Shown piece after piece: positions 26,010 through 36,908 of a DNA stretch of 64,000 bases. A program made the position numbers and the translations under genes. Source of the stretch: Arthrobacter agilis (GTDB lineage: Bacteria > Actinomycetota > Actinomycetes > Actinomycetales > Micrococcaceae); contig NZ_NFSC01000031.1 of the NCBI RefSeq assembly GCF_002157505.1, positions 372,001 to 436,000 on the forward strand, read 5' to 3'. The notes beneath the pieces are model-generated. The model made no database searches and was not told the origin of the DNA. It worked only from the letters and a program-made list of their open reading frames with translations. The stretch's first letter is position 1; the number at the start of each line of letters is the position of its first letter.

Positions 26010-27218
26010 ATGGCCCTCTCGAGCGGAACACCCACTGCCCTGTCCGGACGACTGGTGACCGACGCGGGAATCGTCGACGACGGCGTGCTGCGCTGGGACG
26101 GCTCACGCATCACCGAGGCGGGACCGGCTGCGGGAGGTGCTCCCGCCGAGAGGCTGCCCGAGGGCTTCCTCATCCTCCCGGGACTCATCGACCTCCACTG
26201 CCACGGTGCCGGTGGCGGCGACTTCACGTCGGGCTCCCCTGCCGACGTCGAGGCCGCGGCAGCGCACCTGCACCGTAGCGGCACGACGACGCTGCTCGCC
26301 AGCACCTGCGCGGCACCACTGGCAGACCTCGAGGCCGCCTTCGGGAGGCTCGCCGGGGCGACCGAGGCCGGCCTGATCGCCGGCATCCACGCCGAAGGCC
26401 CCTTCCTCTCCCCGGAGCGCACGGGCGCACAGGACCCGGCGTTCCTCCTCCTGCCGACGCAGGAGGACGTCGCCCGGCTCGTCGTTGCGGGAAGGGGGCA
26501 CCTCACCTCCATGACCTACGCCCCGGAACTGCCCGGCAGCGATGTCCTCGTGTACGAACTCGTCACGCACGGCGTCATCCCGTCCATCGGGCACACGGAC
26601 AGCTCGACGGAGGAGACCACCGCGGCCCTCGACCTCATCAACGAGGAACTGGCCTCGACCGGGTTCGCGGGCTTTAGCGGACGGCCGACGGCCACGCACC
26701 TGTTCAACGCGATGCCCGCGATCCACCACCGCTCCCCCGGCCCTGTCCCGCTGCTCCTGCAGCGCGCCCGGGCCGGCGAGATCGCCGTCGAACTCATCGC
26801 CGACAACGTGCACCTGCATCCCGAGACGGTGCGCATGGCCTTCACCATCGCGGGATCGGAGAACATCTGCCTGGTGAGCGACTCAACGGCGGCAGCAGGG
26901 TGTACCTCCGGCACCTACCGGCTGGGACGGAGCGAGATCGCCGTCGTCGGGAATTCCGCCGTCCTGACGGCGTCGGGCGCACTGGCCGGCGGCGCCGCGA
27001 GCCTGCTTGACGTCGTCCGCTGCACCGTGGAGGCGGGGGTAGGCGCGGAGGATGCGGTCCGCTCCGCGACGGCGGTGCCGGCGGGCGTCCTGGGACTGGC
27101 CGATGAAGTGGGAAGCCTGCGGAGCGGGCTCCGTGCCGACGCCCTGGTGGTCTCCCCCGACCTGCAGCTGAAGGGTGTGCTGCGAGGCGGGACCTGGGTC
27201 AGACCGCTCGAATACTAG
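26010..27218 (+). CDS. nagA: N-acetylglucosamine-6-phosphate deacetylase
   Basis: A 402-residue amidohydrolase that removes acetate from GlcNAc-6-phosphate in amino-sugar recycling. Metal and substrate motifs are in order: HxH in LIDLHCHGAGG, the metal Glu in GIHAEGPFL, His in PSIGHTDSS, and THLFNAM with the second metal His. The catalytic Asp is in CLVSDSTAAAG. Length is typical. No nagB or PTS gene is adjacent, so regulation is by its own promoter. A 12-bp duplication lies over and after the stop codon. Convergent with DUF2550. Confidence 0.95.
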   Translation: MALSSGTPTALSGRLVTDAGIVDDGVLRWDGSRITEAGPAAGGAPAERLPEGFLILPGLIDLHCHGAGGGDFTSGSPADVEAAAAHLHRSGTTTLLASTCAAPLADLEAAFGRLAGATEAGLIAGIHAEGPFLSPERTGAQDPAFLLLPTQEDVARLVVAGRGHLTSMTYAPELPGSDVLVYELVTHGVIPSIGHTDSSTEETTAALDLINEELASTGFAGFSGRPTATHLFNAMPAIHHRSPGPVPLLLQRARAGEIAVELIADNVHLHPETVRMAFTIAGSENICLVSDSTAAAGCTSGTYRLGRSEIAVVGNSAVLTASGALAGGAASLLDVVRCTVEAGVGAEDAVRSATAVPAGVLGLADEVGSLRSGLRADALVVSPDLQLKGVLRGGTWVRPLEY

Positions 27219-27236
27219 GTCGAGTACTAGGTCGAG
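27213..27236. repeat. 12-bp tandem duplication spanning the nagA stop codon
   Basis: TACTAGGTCGAG occurs at 27213-27224 and again at 27225-27236. Each copy carries a TAG; the first is the nagA stop. Confidence 0.9.
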
Positions 27237-27311
27237 TGCCGGTCCACGTACCGGGCCGACGTCCCTGCCCGTGCGGCCGCGCCGATGTGTACCTCGTGCG
27301 GGCCAGGGCCT

Positions 27312-27743
27312 TCAGCGCCAGGTGCCGATGCCGATCACAGGACCGGCCTCGATCCAGGAGGAGAGGCCCGCGTAGACGTCGTACTTCATGGCCAGGTCGA
27401 AGGGCTCCCCCTTGTAGGCCAGCTGGACGATGATCGCCCCCGGCTGGATCCGCACGCGCTCCGCTTCGGTCGGCGCCCGCCAGCCTTCCACCTCGAGGGA
27501 GCTGCGGAGGAACCGGAACTTGGGTATCGGGCTCAGCGACAGGAGGCTGAGCCATTCCAGGTTCTTGTCCGTATAACGACAAACCCCCACCCGCCAGCCC
27601 TTGGGAGGGAGGCGGATGGAGGCGTCGAACGTGCCGAGGGCACGGTTGAGCTGGTAGCGACGGAGGAGGAAGGCGCCGATCACGAGCACGAGCAGGCCGA
27701 AGACGACCGCAAGGCAGATGAACGTCACACCCAGTGCCTCCAT
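27312..27743 (-). CDS. DUF2550 family membrane protein
   Basis: A 143-residue protein with a single N-terminal membrane helix (VTFICLAVVFGLLVLVIGAFLLRR) and a cytoplasmic beta-rich domain (GTFDASIRLPPKGWRVGVCRYTDKNLEWLSLLSLSP, with the WR and Y conserved). DUF2550 follows atpC in most Actinobacteria, including M. tuberculosis. The function is unknown. A TAGGCT box overlapping the atpC stop lies seven bases before the ATG, so it can be transcribed independently of the ATP synthase operon as a leaderless message. Confidence 0.9.
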   Translation of the reverse strand: MEALGVTFICLAVVFGLLVLVIGAFLLRRYQLNRALGTFDASIRLPPKGWRVGVCRYTDKNLEWLSLLSLSPIPKFRFLRSSLEVEGWRAPTEAERVRIQPGAIIVQLAYKGEPFDLAMKYDVYAGLSSWIEAGPVIGIGTWR

Positions 27744-27750
27744 GCTGGGA

Positions 27751-27756
27751 AGCCTA
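27751..27756 (-). promoter_or_regulatory. TAGGCT -10 box overlapping the atpC stop
   Basis: The hexamer shares the atpC TAG stop codon and is followed by 7 bases and the DUF2550 ATG. Confidence 0.45.
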
Positions 27757-28047
27757 GACGGATTCCGGAGTCACCGAACCGCCGACCCTGGCGTTGTCCG
27801 CCACGATCACGACGCGGTTCGAGTCGACAGAGAAGAAGCCACCGTCCACACCGACCACCAGGCGTTCGCCGTTGACCGGTTCCACCGAGAGCTCACCCGC
27901 TTCGAGGATCGCCAGGATCGGAGCATGGCCGGGAAGGATCCCGATCTGCCCGTTGGCGGTGCGTGCGTTGACCGTGCGCGCCGGGCCCGACCACACGAAG
28001 TGGTCGGCCGCAACGATTTCGACCTCGAGTTCGCCGTGCGATGCCAT
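27754..28047 (-). CDS. atpC: ATP synthase epsilon subunit
   Basis: A 97-residue central-stalk subunit. The N-terminal beta-sandwich is complete (VEIVAADHFVWSG, NGQIGILPGHAPILAIL, DGGFFSVDSNRVVIVAD). The C-terminal two-helix domain that in other bacteria inhibits the enzyme is essentially missing: the protein stops shortly after the sandwich. Short epsilon subunits are also known in other Actinobacteria. Last gene of the atp operon, six bases after atpD. Confidence 0.95.
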   Translation of the reverse strand: MASHGELEVEIVAADHFVWSGPARTVNARTANGQIGILPGHAPILAILEAGELSVEPVNGERLVVGVDGGFFSVDSNRVVIVADNARVGGSVTPESV

Positions 28048-28052
28048 CAGCG

Positions 28053-29555
<1,503 letters not shown>

Positions 29556-29597
29556 CTAGCTGTGCACCCGGCGCCCGCGAGGGCCCGGATGGGGGTG

Positions 29598-30491
29598 TCA
29601 GGAGGCGTTCAGCGCATCCGCGCCGGCCACGATCTCCGAGAGCTCCTGGGTGATCTCCGCCTGGCGGGCGGTGTTGCGCAGACGCGTGTACTTCTTGATG
29701 AGCTCGGTCGCGTTGTCGCCTGCCGACTTCATGGCCCGCTGGCGGGCGGCGAGCTCGCTCGCCGCTGCCTGGAGCATGGCGGCGAAGATGCGCGCTTCGA
29801 TGTACCTCGGAAGGAGCGCGTCCAGGACCTGCTCGGGTTCCGGCTCGTACTCGTAGAGGGGAAGGAGTTCGCCGTCCTGCGCCTCGTCCTCGTCCACGAC
29901 CTCGAGCGGGAGCAGGCGCATGACCGACGGCTCCTGCACGACCATGGACCGGAACTTCGTGTAGACGACGTGGATCTCGTCCACGCCACCGTCCTCGTAG
30001 TCCTTCAGGAAGGTGGACAGGAGCGCCTCACCGACCTCACGGGCGACGCTGAACTCGGGAGCATCGGTGCCCCCGGTCCAGATCTTCTCGTAGGCGCGGC
30101 CGCGGAAGTCGAAGTACGACTGGGCCTTGCGGCCGATCAGGTATGCCTGGATCTCCTTGCCCTCGGAGCGGAGCGTCTCGAAGAGCCCCTCCGCCTGCTT
30201 CAGGGCACTGGCCGAGTACGAGCCGGCGAGGCCGCGATCGGACGCCATCACCAGCACGGCTGCTCGCCGCACCTGACCGTGCTCGGTGGTCAGCGGGTGG
30301 TCGATCTCCGTCTGCGACGACACGGCCGAGACGGCACGTGTGATCGCGTTCGCGTACGGCAGCGCAGCGGCGACACGCGTACGTGCCTTGCCGATGCGAG
30401 AAGTCGCGATCAGTTCCATCGCCTTGAAGATCTTCCGCGTCGACGTGGTCGAGGCGATCTTCTGGCGGTAGACCCGGATCTGGGCTCCCAT
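29598..30491 (-). CDS. atpG: ATP synthase gamma subunit
   Basis: A 297-residue rotor-shaft subunit. N-terminal [25 protein letters not shown] and C-terminal [31 protein letters not shown] helices form the coiled coil inside the alpha3beta3 ring, with the [11 protein letters not shown] region between. The acidic stretch at about 205-220 (DEDEAQDGE) is an actinobacterial insertion. Located between atpA and atpD, as usual. Confidence 0.98.
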   Translation of the reverse strand: MGAQIRVYRQKIASTTSTRKIFKAMELIATSRIGKARTRVAAALPYANAITRAVSAVSSQTEIDHPLTTEHGQVRRAAVLVMASDRGLAGSYSASALKQAEGLFETLRSEGKEIQAYLIGRKAQSYFDFRGRAYEKIWTGGTDAPEFSVAREVGEALLSTFLKDYEDGGVDEIHVVYTKFRSMVVQEPSVMRLLPLEVVDEDEAQDGELLPLYEYEPEPEQVLDALLPRYIEARIFAAMLQAAASELAARQRAMKSAGDNATELIKKYTRLRNTARQAEITQELSEIVAGADALNAS

Positions 30492-30580
30492 TCTTGTCCT
30501 TTCCTTCGCTTCCGGGGGAAGCGATCAGGCCAGGGTCCTGCGAGCCGGGAGGGGTCGGGCCCCTCCCGGCAGCAGATCCT

Positions 30581-32215
30581 CTAGCGCTTGTGCCTGACGA
30601 TCTTTTCCTGCTCGACCGAATCGGCGTCGATCGCTTCGTGCTCCTCGTGGCCGGGGTGGATACCGTTCGCGCCTGTACCGAAGAAGCCCTGCTTGAAGTT
30701 CGTGATCTGCGTCTTCAGCTCCTCGATGGTCGAGTCCTCGAGCTTGCCGGTCTGGGCAAGCGTGGTGAGGATCGGCGAGGTGTGGCCGAGGTGCTCCAGG
30801 AACTCCGTCTCGAAGCGGTTGATGTCCTCGACCGGTACGTCGTCGAGGTGCCCGTTCGTTCCGGCCCAGATGGAGACGACCTGCTGCTCCACCGGCATCG
30901 GGGAGTACTGGCCCTGCTTGAGCAGTTCCATCAGGCGCGCACCGCGGGTCAGCTGCTGGCGTGACGCCGCATCCAGGTCGGAGGCGAACATCGCGAAGGC
31001 CTGCATGTCGCGGTACTGGGCGAGGTCGAGCTTCAACGTGCCCGAGACCTTCTTCATCGACTTCACCTGTGCGGCACCGCCTACGCGGGACACCGACACG
31101 CCGACGTCCACAGCGGGGCGCTGGTTGGCGTTGAACAGGTCCGACTGCAGGAAGATCTGGCCGTCGGTGATGGAAATGACGTTGGTCGGGATGTAGGCCG
31201 ACACGTCGTTCGCCTTCGTCTCGACGAGCGGGAGACCCGTCATCGAACCCGCACCGAGCTCGTCCGAGAGCTTGGCGCAACGCTCGAGGAGGCGGGAGTG
31301 CAGGTAGAACACGTCGCCCGGGTAGGCTTCGCGTCCCGGCGGGCGCCGGAGCAGCAGGGACACCGCACGGTAGGCCTCTGCCTGCTTGGACAGGTCGTCG
31401 AACACGATGAGGACGTGCTTGCCGCCGTACATCCAGTGCTGGCCGATGGCCGAACCGGCGTAGGGAGCCAGGTACTTGAAGCCCGCGGGGTCGGAGGCGG
31501 GAGACGCGACGATGGTCGTGTACTCCAGCGCACCCTTGTCCTCGAGGGTCTGGCGGACGGCTGCGATGGTCGATGCCTTCTGGCCGATCGCGACGTAGAT
31601 GCAGCGGACCTGCTTGTTCACGTCGCCGGAAGCCCAGTTGGCCTTCTGGTTGATGATCGTGTCCACGGCGATGGCGGTCTTGCCGGTCTGGCGGTCACCG
31701 ATGATCAGCTGACGCTGGCCGCGGCCGATCGGGATCATGGCGTCGATGGCCTTTAGTCCGGTCTGCATGGGCTCGTGCACCGACTTGCGCTGCGTGACGC
31801 CAGGAGCCTGGGTCTCGAGCGCGCGGCGTCCTTCGGCGACGATCTCGCCCAGGTCGTCGATGGGCTGGCCGAGGGGGTCGACCACGCGGCCGAGGAAGGC
31901 GTCGCCGACGGGAACGGAGAGGATCTCGCCCGTGCGGTGTACTTCCTGGCCTTCTTCGATTCCGTTGTAGTCGCCAAGGACGACGACACCGATTTCACGG
32001 GTGTCGAGGTTCTGGGCGAGTCCGAGCGTGCCGTCCTCGAACCGCAGCAGCTCGTTGGCCATGACGGAGGGAAGACCCTCGACACGGGCAATGCCGTCAC
32101 TGGCGGTGGTGACGCGTCCGACTTCGACGCGCTCCGCGTTTCCGGGCTCGTAGGACGCCGCAAAGTCGTTCAACGCACTACGGACGTCTTCGGCGTTGAT
32201 GGTCAATTCGGCCAT
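30581..32215 (-). CDS. atpA: ATP synthase alpha subunit
   Basis: A 544-residue non-catalytic F1 subunit with the P-loop GDRQTGKT at 173-180 and the family signature near [16 protein letters not shown]-terminal tail of about 35 residues ([26 protein letters not shown] region) extends beyond the Escherichia coli end. Comparable extensions in mycobacteria latch against ATP hydrolysis, so a similar role is possible but unproven. Standard position between atpH and atpG. Confidence 0.98.
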   Translation of the reverse strand: MAELTINAEDVRSALNDFAASYEPGNAERVEVGRVTTASDGIARVEGLPSVMANELLRFEDGTLGLAQNLDTREIGVVVLGDYNGIEEGQEVHRTGEILSVPVGDAFLGRVVDPLGQPIDDLGEIVAEGRRALETQAPGVTQRKSVHEPMQTGLKAIDAMIPIGRGQRQLIIGDRQTGKTAIAVDTIINQKANWASGDVNKQVRCIYVAIGQKASTIAAVRQTLEDKGALEYTTIVASPASDPAGFKYLAPYAGSAIGQHWMYGGKHVLIVFDDLSKQAEAYRAVSLLLRRPPGREAYPGDVFYLHSRLLERCAKLSDELGAGSMTGLPLVETKANDVSAYIPTNVISITDGQIFLQSDLFNANQRPAVDVGVSVSRVGGAAQVKSMKKVSGTLKLDLAQYRDMQAFAMFASDLDAASRQQLTRGARLMELLKQGQYSPMPVEQQVVSIWAGTNGHLDDVPVEDINRFETEFLEHLGHTSPILTTLAQTGKLEDSTIEELKTQITNFKQGFFGTGANGIHPGHEEHEAIDADSVEQEKIVRHKR

Positions 32216-32299
32216 CTCAGTCCCTGCTCTCCTGTGTTGTGATCACCAGATGCGTGGCGACCGGGGTGTGATTCAGTGGGTGTGACAAGGCGCGCGCGC

Positions 32300-33111
32300 C
32301 TATCCCGCCAGCCTGCGGCGGAGTTCGGACAAGCGCGTGACCACGGTGGAGTCGACCATTTCGTCTCCGACGCTGACACGGACTCCCCCGATGAGTGAGG
32401 GATCGACGTTCACATTGACCTTGAGCTCGCGGCCGTACATAGCGTTCAGCCCGGCTTCCAGCCGTTCGAGCTGGCTTGCCGTCAGCGGACGGGTGACGCT
32501 GACGTTGGCAATCCAGCGCTGCTGGCGTGCGGCGACGAGTTCGAGGAACCTCTCGACGAGGGCCGCCGGCTTCAGTCCGCGCGGTGCCCGCACGGCCTGC
32601 GCGATGAGGAGCCTGCCGGCAGGTCCTGCCTGCGGAACGAGCTTCAGGCCGAGTGCGACCTTCGACTCCGGCGTCGCCTGCGCTTCGGACAGGGCGCGCT
32701 GCAACGCGTGGTTCGAGGCGACTACCTGCATGAAGGAGTACAGCTCGTTCTCGAGCTGGTCCAGGCCCTCCACCCCGCTGCCCTGCTCGGCGACCGAGAT
32801 CACCACGGTCGCCGCGAGGGTCTCCAGGGCGTCCCCGATGTCGCGTGCGTTGGCCCAGCGCTGGCTGACGAGGTCCTTGACCACGTCGGCTGCCTCGGGC
32901 GAGACACGACCGGCGATGAGCTGGTCGACCAGCACGGCCTTGTCCTTGCCGGTGCGGGACGGATCGGTCAGCGCGCGGCGAAGCCCGGCATTGCTGTCGA
33001 GGATCGCCAGCACGCCGAACAGGTCCTCGGCCAATGCGAGGGTTGCACCCGGCAGTCGGGACTCCAGTCCTTCACGGACCGTCGCCAGGGAGACGCTCGA
33101 TACTCCTGCCA

Positions 33112-33112
<1 letters not shown>
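32300..33112 (-). CDS. atpH: ATP synthase delta subunit
   Basis: 270 residues, the peripheral-stalk subunit linking F1 to the b subunits. Helical N-terminal domain (LAEDLFGVLAILDSNAGLRRALTDPS) and the C-terminal signature LKVNVNVDPSLIGGVRVSVGDEMVDSTVVTRL. It is longer than the about 180 residues of proteobacteria, as in other Actinobacteria, but is not fused to b (in mycobacteria it is). Its ATG shares a base with the atpF stop (TAATG). Confidence 0.97.
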
Positions 33113-33669
<557 letters not shown>

Positions 33670-33715
33670 TCACCCGTCTTTCTTCAACGTGTCTTCGATC
33701 GATCTGGACGGGGTG

Positions 33716-33931
33716 TCAGGCGCCGATGACGAAGGCGAAGACGAGACCCAGGATCGCGAGGGCTTCGGTCAGTGCCAGACCGAGGAAGGCGATGGGCTGG
33801 AGGACACGCTGTGCCTCAGGCTGGCGAGCTACGCCATTGATGTAGGCCGCGAACACGAGACCGACACCGATACCACCGCCGATTGCGGAGAGACCGTATC
33901 CAACGAGGTTGAGGCTACCCTGTACTTCCAT
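33716..33931 (-). CDS. atpE: ATP synthase c subunit
   Basis: A 71-residue two-helix proteolipid of the membrane rotor. The Gly-rich helix 1 ([16 protein letters not shown]), the RQPEAQ polar loop and the proton-carrying Glu56 in [10 protein letters not shown] are present. A typical proton-type ligand set, with no obvious sodium-site residues. Confidence 0.98.
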   Translation of the reverse strand: MEVQGSLNLVGYGLSAIGGGIGVGLVFAAYINGVARQPEAQRVLQPIAFLGLALTEALAILGLVFAFVIGA

Positions 33932-34005
33932 TGTGTTCCTTTCAAGATGCCGCTTGCTGCGACAGGTTGTTTGGGATCATCCCCGACGGGGAAGACTTGT
34001 GTGAA

Positions 34006-34827
34006 TCAGTGGGCGTCGGCGTGCAGCGCGCCTTCGATGTAGATCGCGGCGAGAAGCGTGAAGACGTAGGCCTGGAGGATCATGATCAGCGCCTCGAGCA
34101 TGTACATGGCGACGGCTCCGACGAGGACCAGGACGCTCGTACCCTGCAGCAGGATGTTGCCGGTGGAGACCATGTACTCGATCGCCGAACCGGCCAGGGT
34201 CACGATGAGGTGACCGGCGAGCATCGTGGCGAAGAGTCGCAGTGAGTGGGTGACCGGGCGGACGATGAAGTTCGAGATGATCTCGATCGGCACGACGATC
34301 GGAAGGATGTACCAGGGAACACCCGAGGGGACGACGGCCAGCTTGAAGTAGCGCAGGCCGTGCTTTTTCAGGCCGATGCCCACCCACAGGATGTAGAAGA
34401 TCGCCGCGATGGCGTAGGCGCTGCCCGGGTGCGAGAAGCTCGGCAGCTGGAGGAACGGGATGGCGCCGAAGATGTTGTTCACCAGCACGAAGAAGAAGGC
34501 CGTGAAGAGCCACGGGACGTACTTCAGGAAGTCCCGGCCGCCGATGATGTCCTTGCCGATGGAGTTGCGGACGAAGCCGTAGGCCGACTCACCGAGGAAC
34601 TGCATCTTTCCCGGCACCAGCTGCTGGCGGCGGGATGCGACGAGGAAGAAGGTCGCGATGAGGACCACGGACAGGATGACCATGAGCATCTGCTTGCCGA
34701 AGCCGGGGTCGAACCAGACTCCGTAGTGGTCACCCCAGGGGAGGATGTCCCGGTAGTGGGTGTCCTCGATCGTCGGGGCTACGAATCCCTCTTCGGTAGT
34801 TGCGGCCGGGAGCGCAAGCGCGATCAA
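34006..34827 (-). CDS. atpB: ATP synthase a subunit
   Basis: A 273-residue membrane stator with five to six helices and the essential Arg in HSLRLFATMLAGH. The N-terminal motif WFDPGFGKQMLMVILSV leads into helix 1. A TTG start at 34827 is supported by AGAGGA six bases upstream. It starts the canonical atpBEFHAGDC order. Confidence 0.97.
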   Translation of the reverse strand: MIALALPAATTEEGFVAPTIEDTHYRDILPWGDHYGVWFDPGFGKQMLMVILSVVLIATFFLVASRRQQLVPGKMQFLGESAYGFVRNSIGKDIIGGRDFLKYVPWLFTAFFFVLVNNIFGAIPFLQLPSFSHPGSAYAIAAIFYILWVGIGLKKHGLRYFKLAVVPSGVPWYILPIVVPIEIISNFIVRPVTHSLRLFATMLAGHLIVTLAGSAIEYMVSTGNILLQGTSVLVLVGAVAMYMLEALIMILQAYVFTLLAAIYIEGALHADAH

Positions 34828-34912
34828 CGCGTTTCCTCTCTGCAGTGTCCATCGTTGGGCAAGATCTGTTCGGTCGCAGTGGAACTGGTCCGACTCGTTA
34901 AGTTATGGGGAT

Positions 34913-35227
34913 TCACTCGAGTTCAGCCTCGTTACCGGGCGTGGTCCGCCCGCCAGGAGGCTTCGGGGTGTGGTTCCGGGTGAGGTTGTGCATGTGGGAG
35001 AGGTAGAAACCCCCTGCTGCACCTAAGAACGCTCCCGCCAGCACCAACCAGCGCATGTCGAGGAGATTATCCAGCCCCCAGCCTATCAAACTCCACACCG
35101 CGATCCCGCCAATCATGTAGCTGAAGACGGCGATGCCGGCGTTGTACCCGCCGTTGGAATAGCGCGCGTCCACGTCCTGGGGCGGCGTTCCGGGACCCTC
35201 GTCAGGATCGGGCGTGATGCCCGCCAC
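34913..35227 (-). CDS. AtpZ-like accessory membrane protein
   Basis: A 104-residue protein with two membrane helices (VFSYMIGGIAVWSLIGWGLDNLL and WLVLAGAFLGAAGGFYLSH). It matches the AtpZ/AtpI-type F0F1 accessory family, which assists c-ring assembly or magnesium supply. The N-terminus is Pro/Asp-rich. The GTG lies one base after the preceding stop, with GGAAGGA upstream. Its place directly before atpB supports a role in ATP synthase assembly. Confidence 0.8.
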   Translation of the reverse strand: MAGITPDPDEGPGTPPQDVDARYSNGGYNAGIAVFSYMIGGIAVWSLIGWGLDNLLDMRWLVLAGAFLGAAGGFYLSHMHNLTRNHTPKPPGGRTTPGNEAELE

Positions 35228-35228
35228 G

Positions 35229-35738
35229 TCAGCGTCCTTCCATCGGATCGGCGGACGGTGCTGCGCCCGCCGGGCCTTCCGGCGCCGCGTCGTCGTACAG
35301 GGGTGTCCTCAGGCGTGAGAACGCGAAGACCTCCGCCACCTGCCAGGCGACGACGGTCGCGAGCGCCCCGGTGAAGAACCAGGTGCGGTCGAGCCAGCCC
35401 GGCGTCCCGAGGAGGAACAGGACAGCGGCGAACCCGACGACCTTGATCGCGTAGGTGACGGCGAAGAGCCCGAGCGCACCGGAGGGATTGGTCCTGCCGG
35501 TAAAGTGCCCGATCAGGAGGCTGATGCCGAAGAAGGTGACCACGAGCGCCGCACCGAACAGCACGCTTGAACCGGCGGCGGCGGAGGTCGTCAGGGTCGC
35601 GGCGACCGCAAGTACCAGGGCGATCGCCCCGCCTGCAGCGGCGCTGCTCGCGAGGATGCGCAGCCAGGGGGACGCGGTGGCCTCCGCTGCGGCCACGAGG
35701 GGCTGGGCTCCGTTCGCCGGGTGCTCCGGTCGTGGCAC
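35229..35738 (-). CDS. AtpI-like four-helix membrane protein
   Basis: 169 residues with four hydrophobic segments: ILASSAAAGGAIALVLAVAA, SVLFGAALVVTFFGISLLIG, GLFAVTYAIKVVGFAAVLFLLG and a last helix around ALATVVAWQVAEVF. It corresponds in position and layout to the protein encoded before atpB in M. tuberculosis (Rv1303, ATP synthase I family). The GTG at 35738 is the most upstream start. The C-terminal tail is Ala/Pro-rich. A role in c-ring assembly is inferred from context. Confidence 0.7.
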   Translation of the reverse strand: MPRPEHPANGAQPLVAAAEATASPWLRILASSAAAGGAIALVLAVAATLTTSAAAGSSVLFGAALVVTFFGISLLIGHFTGRTNPSGALGLFAVTYAIKVVGFAAVLFLLGTPGWLDRTWFFTGALATVVAWQVAEVFAFSRLRTPLYDDAAPEGPAGAAPSADPMEGR

Positions 35739-35850
35739 GTGCTGGTCCGCTCTGTCGGCTGCGCCGTCCGGCGCCCTGCTGGTCCTCCGTCGACGGCGTC
35801 GGGAGGGTGGTGCGGATGCGCGTGGAGAACACGCCGCACCGGCGCCTGAA

Positions 35851-35856
35851 ATTCTA
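35851..35856 (-). promoter_or_regulatory. TAGAAT -10 box upstream of the atp operon
   Basis: TAGAAT on the minus strand in the 147-bp gap after the WecA-like gene. It would give a leader of about 105 bases before the AtpI-like GTG. No -35 is obvious. Confidence 0.4.
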
Positions 35857-35885
35857 CCGCACCGCGACCGGCACGCCCGGTGCGG

Positions 35886-36908
35886 TCAGGACGTGGCAGC
35901 CGCGCGGCGACGGGCGAGCGCGCGGAAGATCCGCGGGGAGTAGAGGTACAGGGCGACGACGGCGGCGGCGAAGAGCGAGGCGGGGACCGCCAGTGGCGCC
36001 GGTGCGGTGGCGAGCACGAAGCCGGCCGCCCCCGTCAGTGCGGACAGGATGCTGACGAAGAGGGACACCTGCACGTGGCTGAGGCCGGTGTCGGTGAGCC
36101 GCTGGTACACATGCTGTCGGTGCGCGGTGTAGAGGCGCTCACCGCGGCGGGCCCGGCGGACGAACGTGGTGAACGTGTCCGCGAGGTAGATCAGCACGGG
36201 CGAGAGCAGGTACTCGAGATAGACCCCCGCCAGCAGGCCGGTCACGGCGATCGCGGCGACGGACGCCCCGAGGAGGTAGCTGCCGACGTCCCCGAGGAAG
36301 ACGAATCCCCGGCCGAGGTTCCAGGGCAGGAACCCGGCGAACGCTGCGGCCACCACGAGCCCTGCGACCGTCAGCCACAGCTGGTCGCTCAGCACGCCGG
36401 CGTAGGAGTAGAAAAGCCCGACGACGAGGCCGTGCAGGCCCGAGATGCCGTTGATCCCGTCCATGAAGTTGGCAGCGTTGATGTAGGTGGCGACGGCGAT
36501 CGCCCCGATGGGGACCCACCAGTAGCTGCTCGCGTCGATGGTGGTGGCGAGCGCCGCGGTGCCGATGGCGCCGATCAGGAGCTGCGCGGAGGCCCGGACC
36601 CGGATCGACAGGCCGCGGAAGTCCTCGATCCACCCGAGCGCGGCCGACGCCGCGACCATGCAGATGATGACCAGGATCAGCGACCGGTCGACGGCGACGA
36701 GGCCGGTCGCGAGCGAGAGCACCAGCGCGACGAGTATCGCCGCCGCTACCGCCACTCCCATCCCCCGGATCACGACGGTGCTGTGCGAGGAGCGGTGGTT
36801 CGGTATGTCGATGACGCCCAGGCGCTTCAGCAGGGGCTTGACGACGATGGGCAGCGCGAGCGACAGCCCCAGCGCGACGGCACCGACGAGTGCCAGGAGC
36901 GCCGTCAC
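35886..36908 (-). CDS. wecA: WecA/TagO-like undecaprenyl-phosphate sugar-1-phosphate transferase
   Basis: A 340-residue polytopic enzyme of the MraY/WecA superfamily. It moves a HexNAc-1-phosphate from a UDP-sugar to undecaprenyl (or decaprenyl) phosphate, starting envelope glycan synthesis. Motifs: GVIDIPNHRSSHST, the Asp pair region WIEDFRGLSIRVRASAQ, NFMDGINGISGLHG, FLGDVGSYLLGA and the C-terminal His loop AHRQHVYQRL. About ten membrane segments. The GTG at 36908 forms a GTGA overlap with the dehydratase gene and has GGGGGA upstream; an ATG two codons earlier is possible. Its position upstream of the atp genes matches M. tuberculosis wecA. Confidence 0.88.
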   Translation of the reverse strand: MTALLALVGAVALGLSLALPIVVKPLLKRLGVIDIPNHRSSHSTVVIRGMGVAVAAAILVALVLSLATGLVAVDRSLILVIICMVAASAALGWIEDFRGLSIRVRASAQLLIGAIGTAALATTIDASSYWWVPIGAIAVATYINAANFMDGINGISGLHGLVVGLFYSYAGVLSDQLWLTVAGLVVAAAFAGFLPWNLGRGFVFLGDVGSYLLGASVAAIAVTGLLAGVYLEYLLSPVLIYLADTFTTFVRRARRGERLYTAHRQHVYQRLTDTGLSHVQVSLFVSILSALTGAAGFVLATAPAPLAVPASLFAAAVVALYLYSPRIFRALARRRAAATS

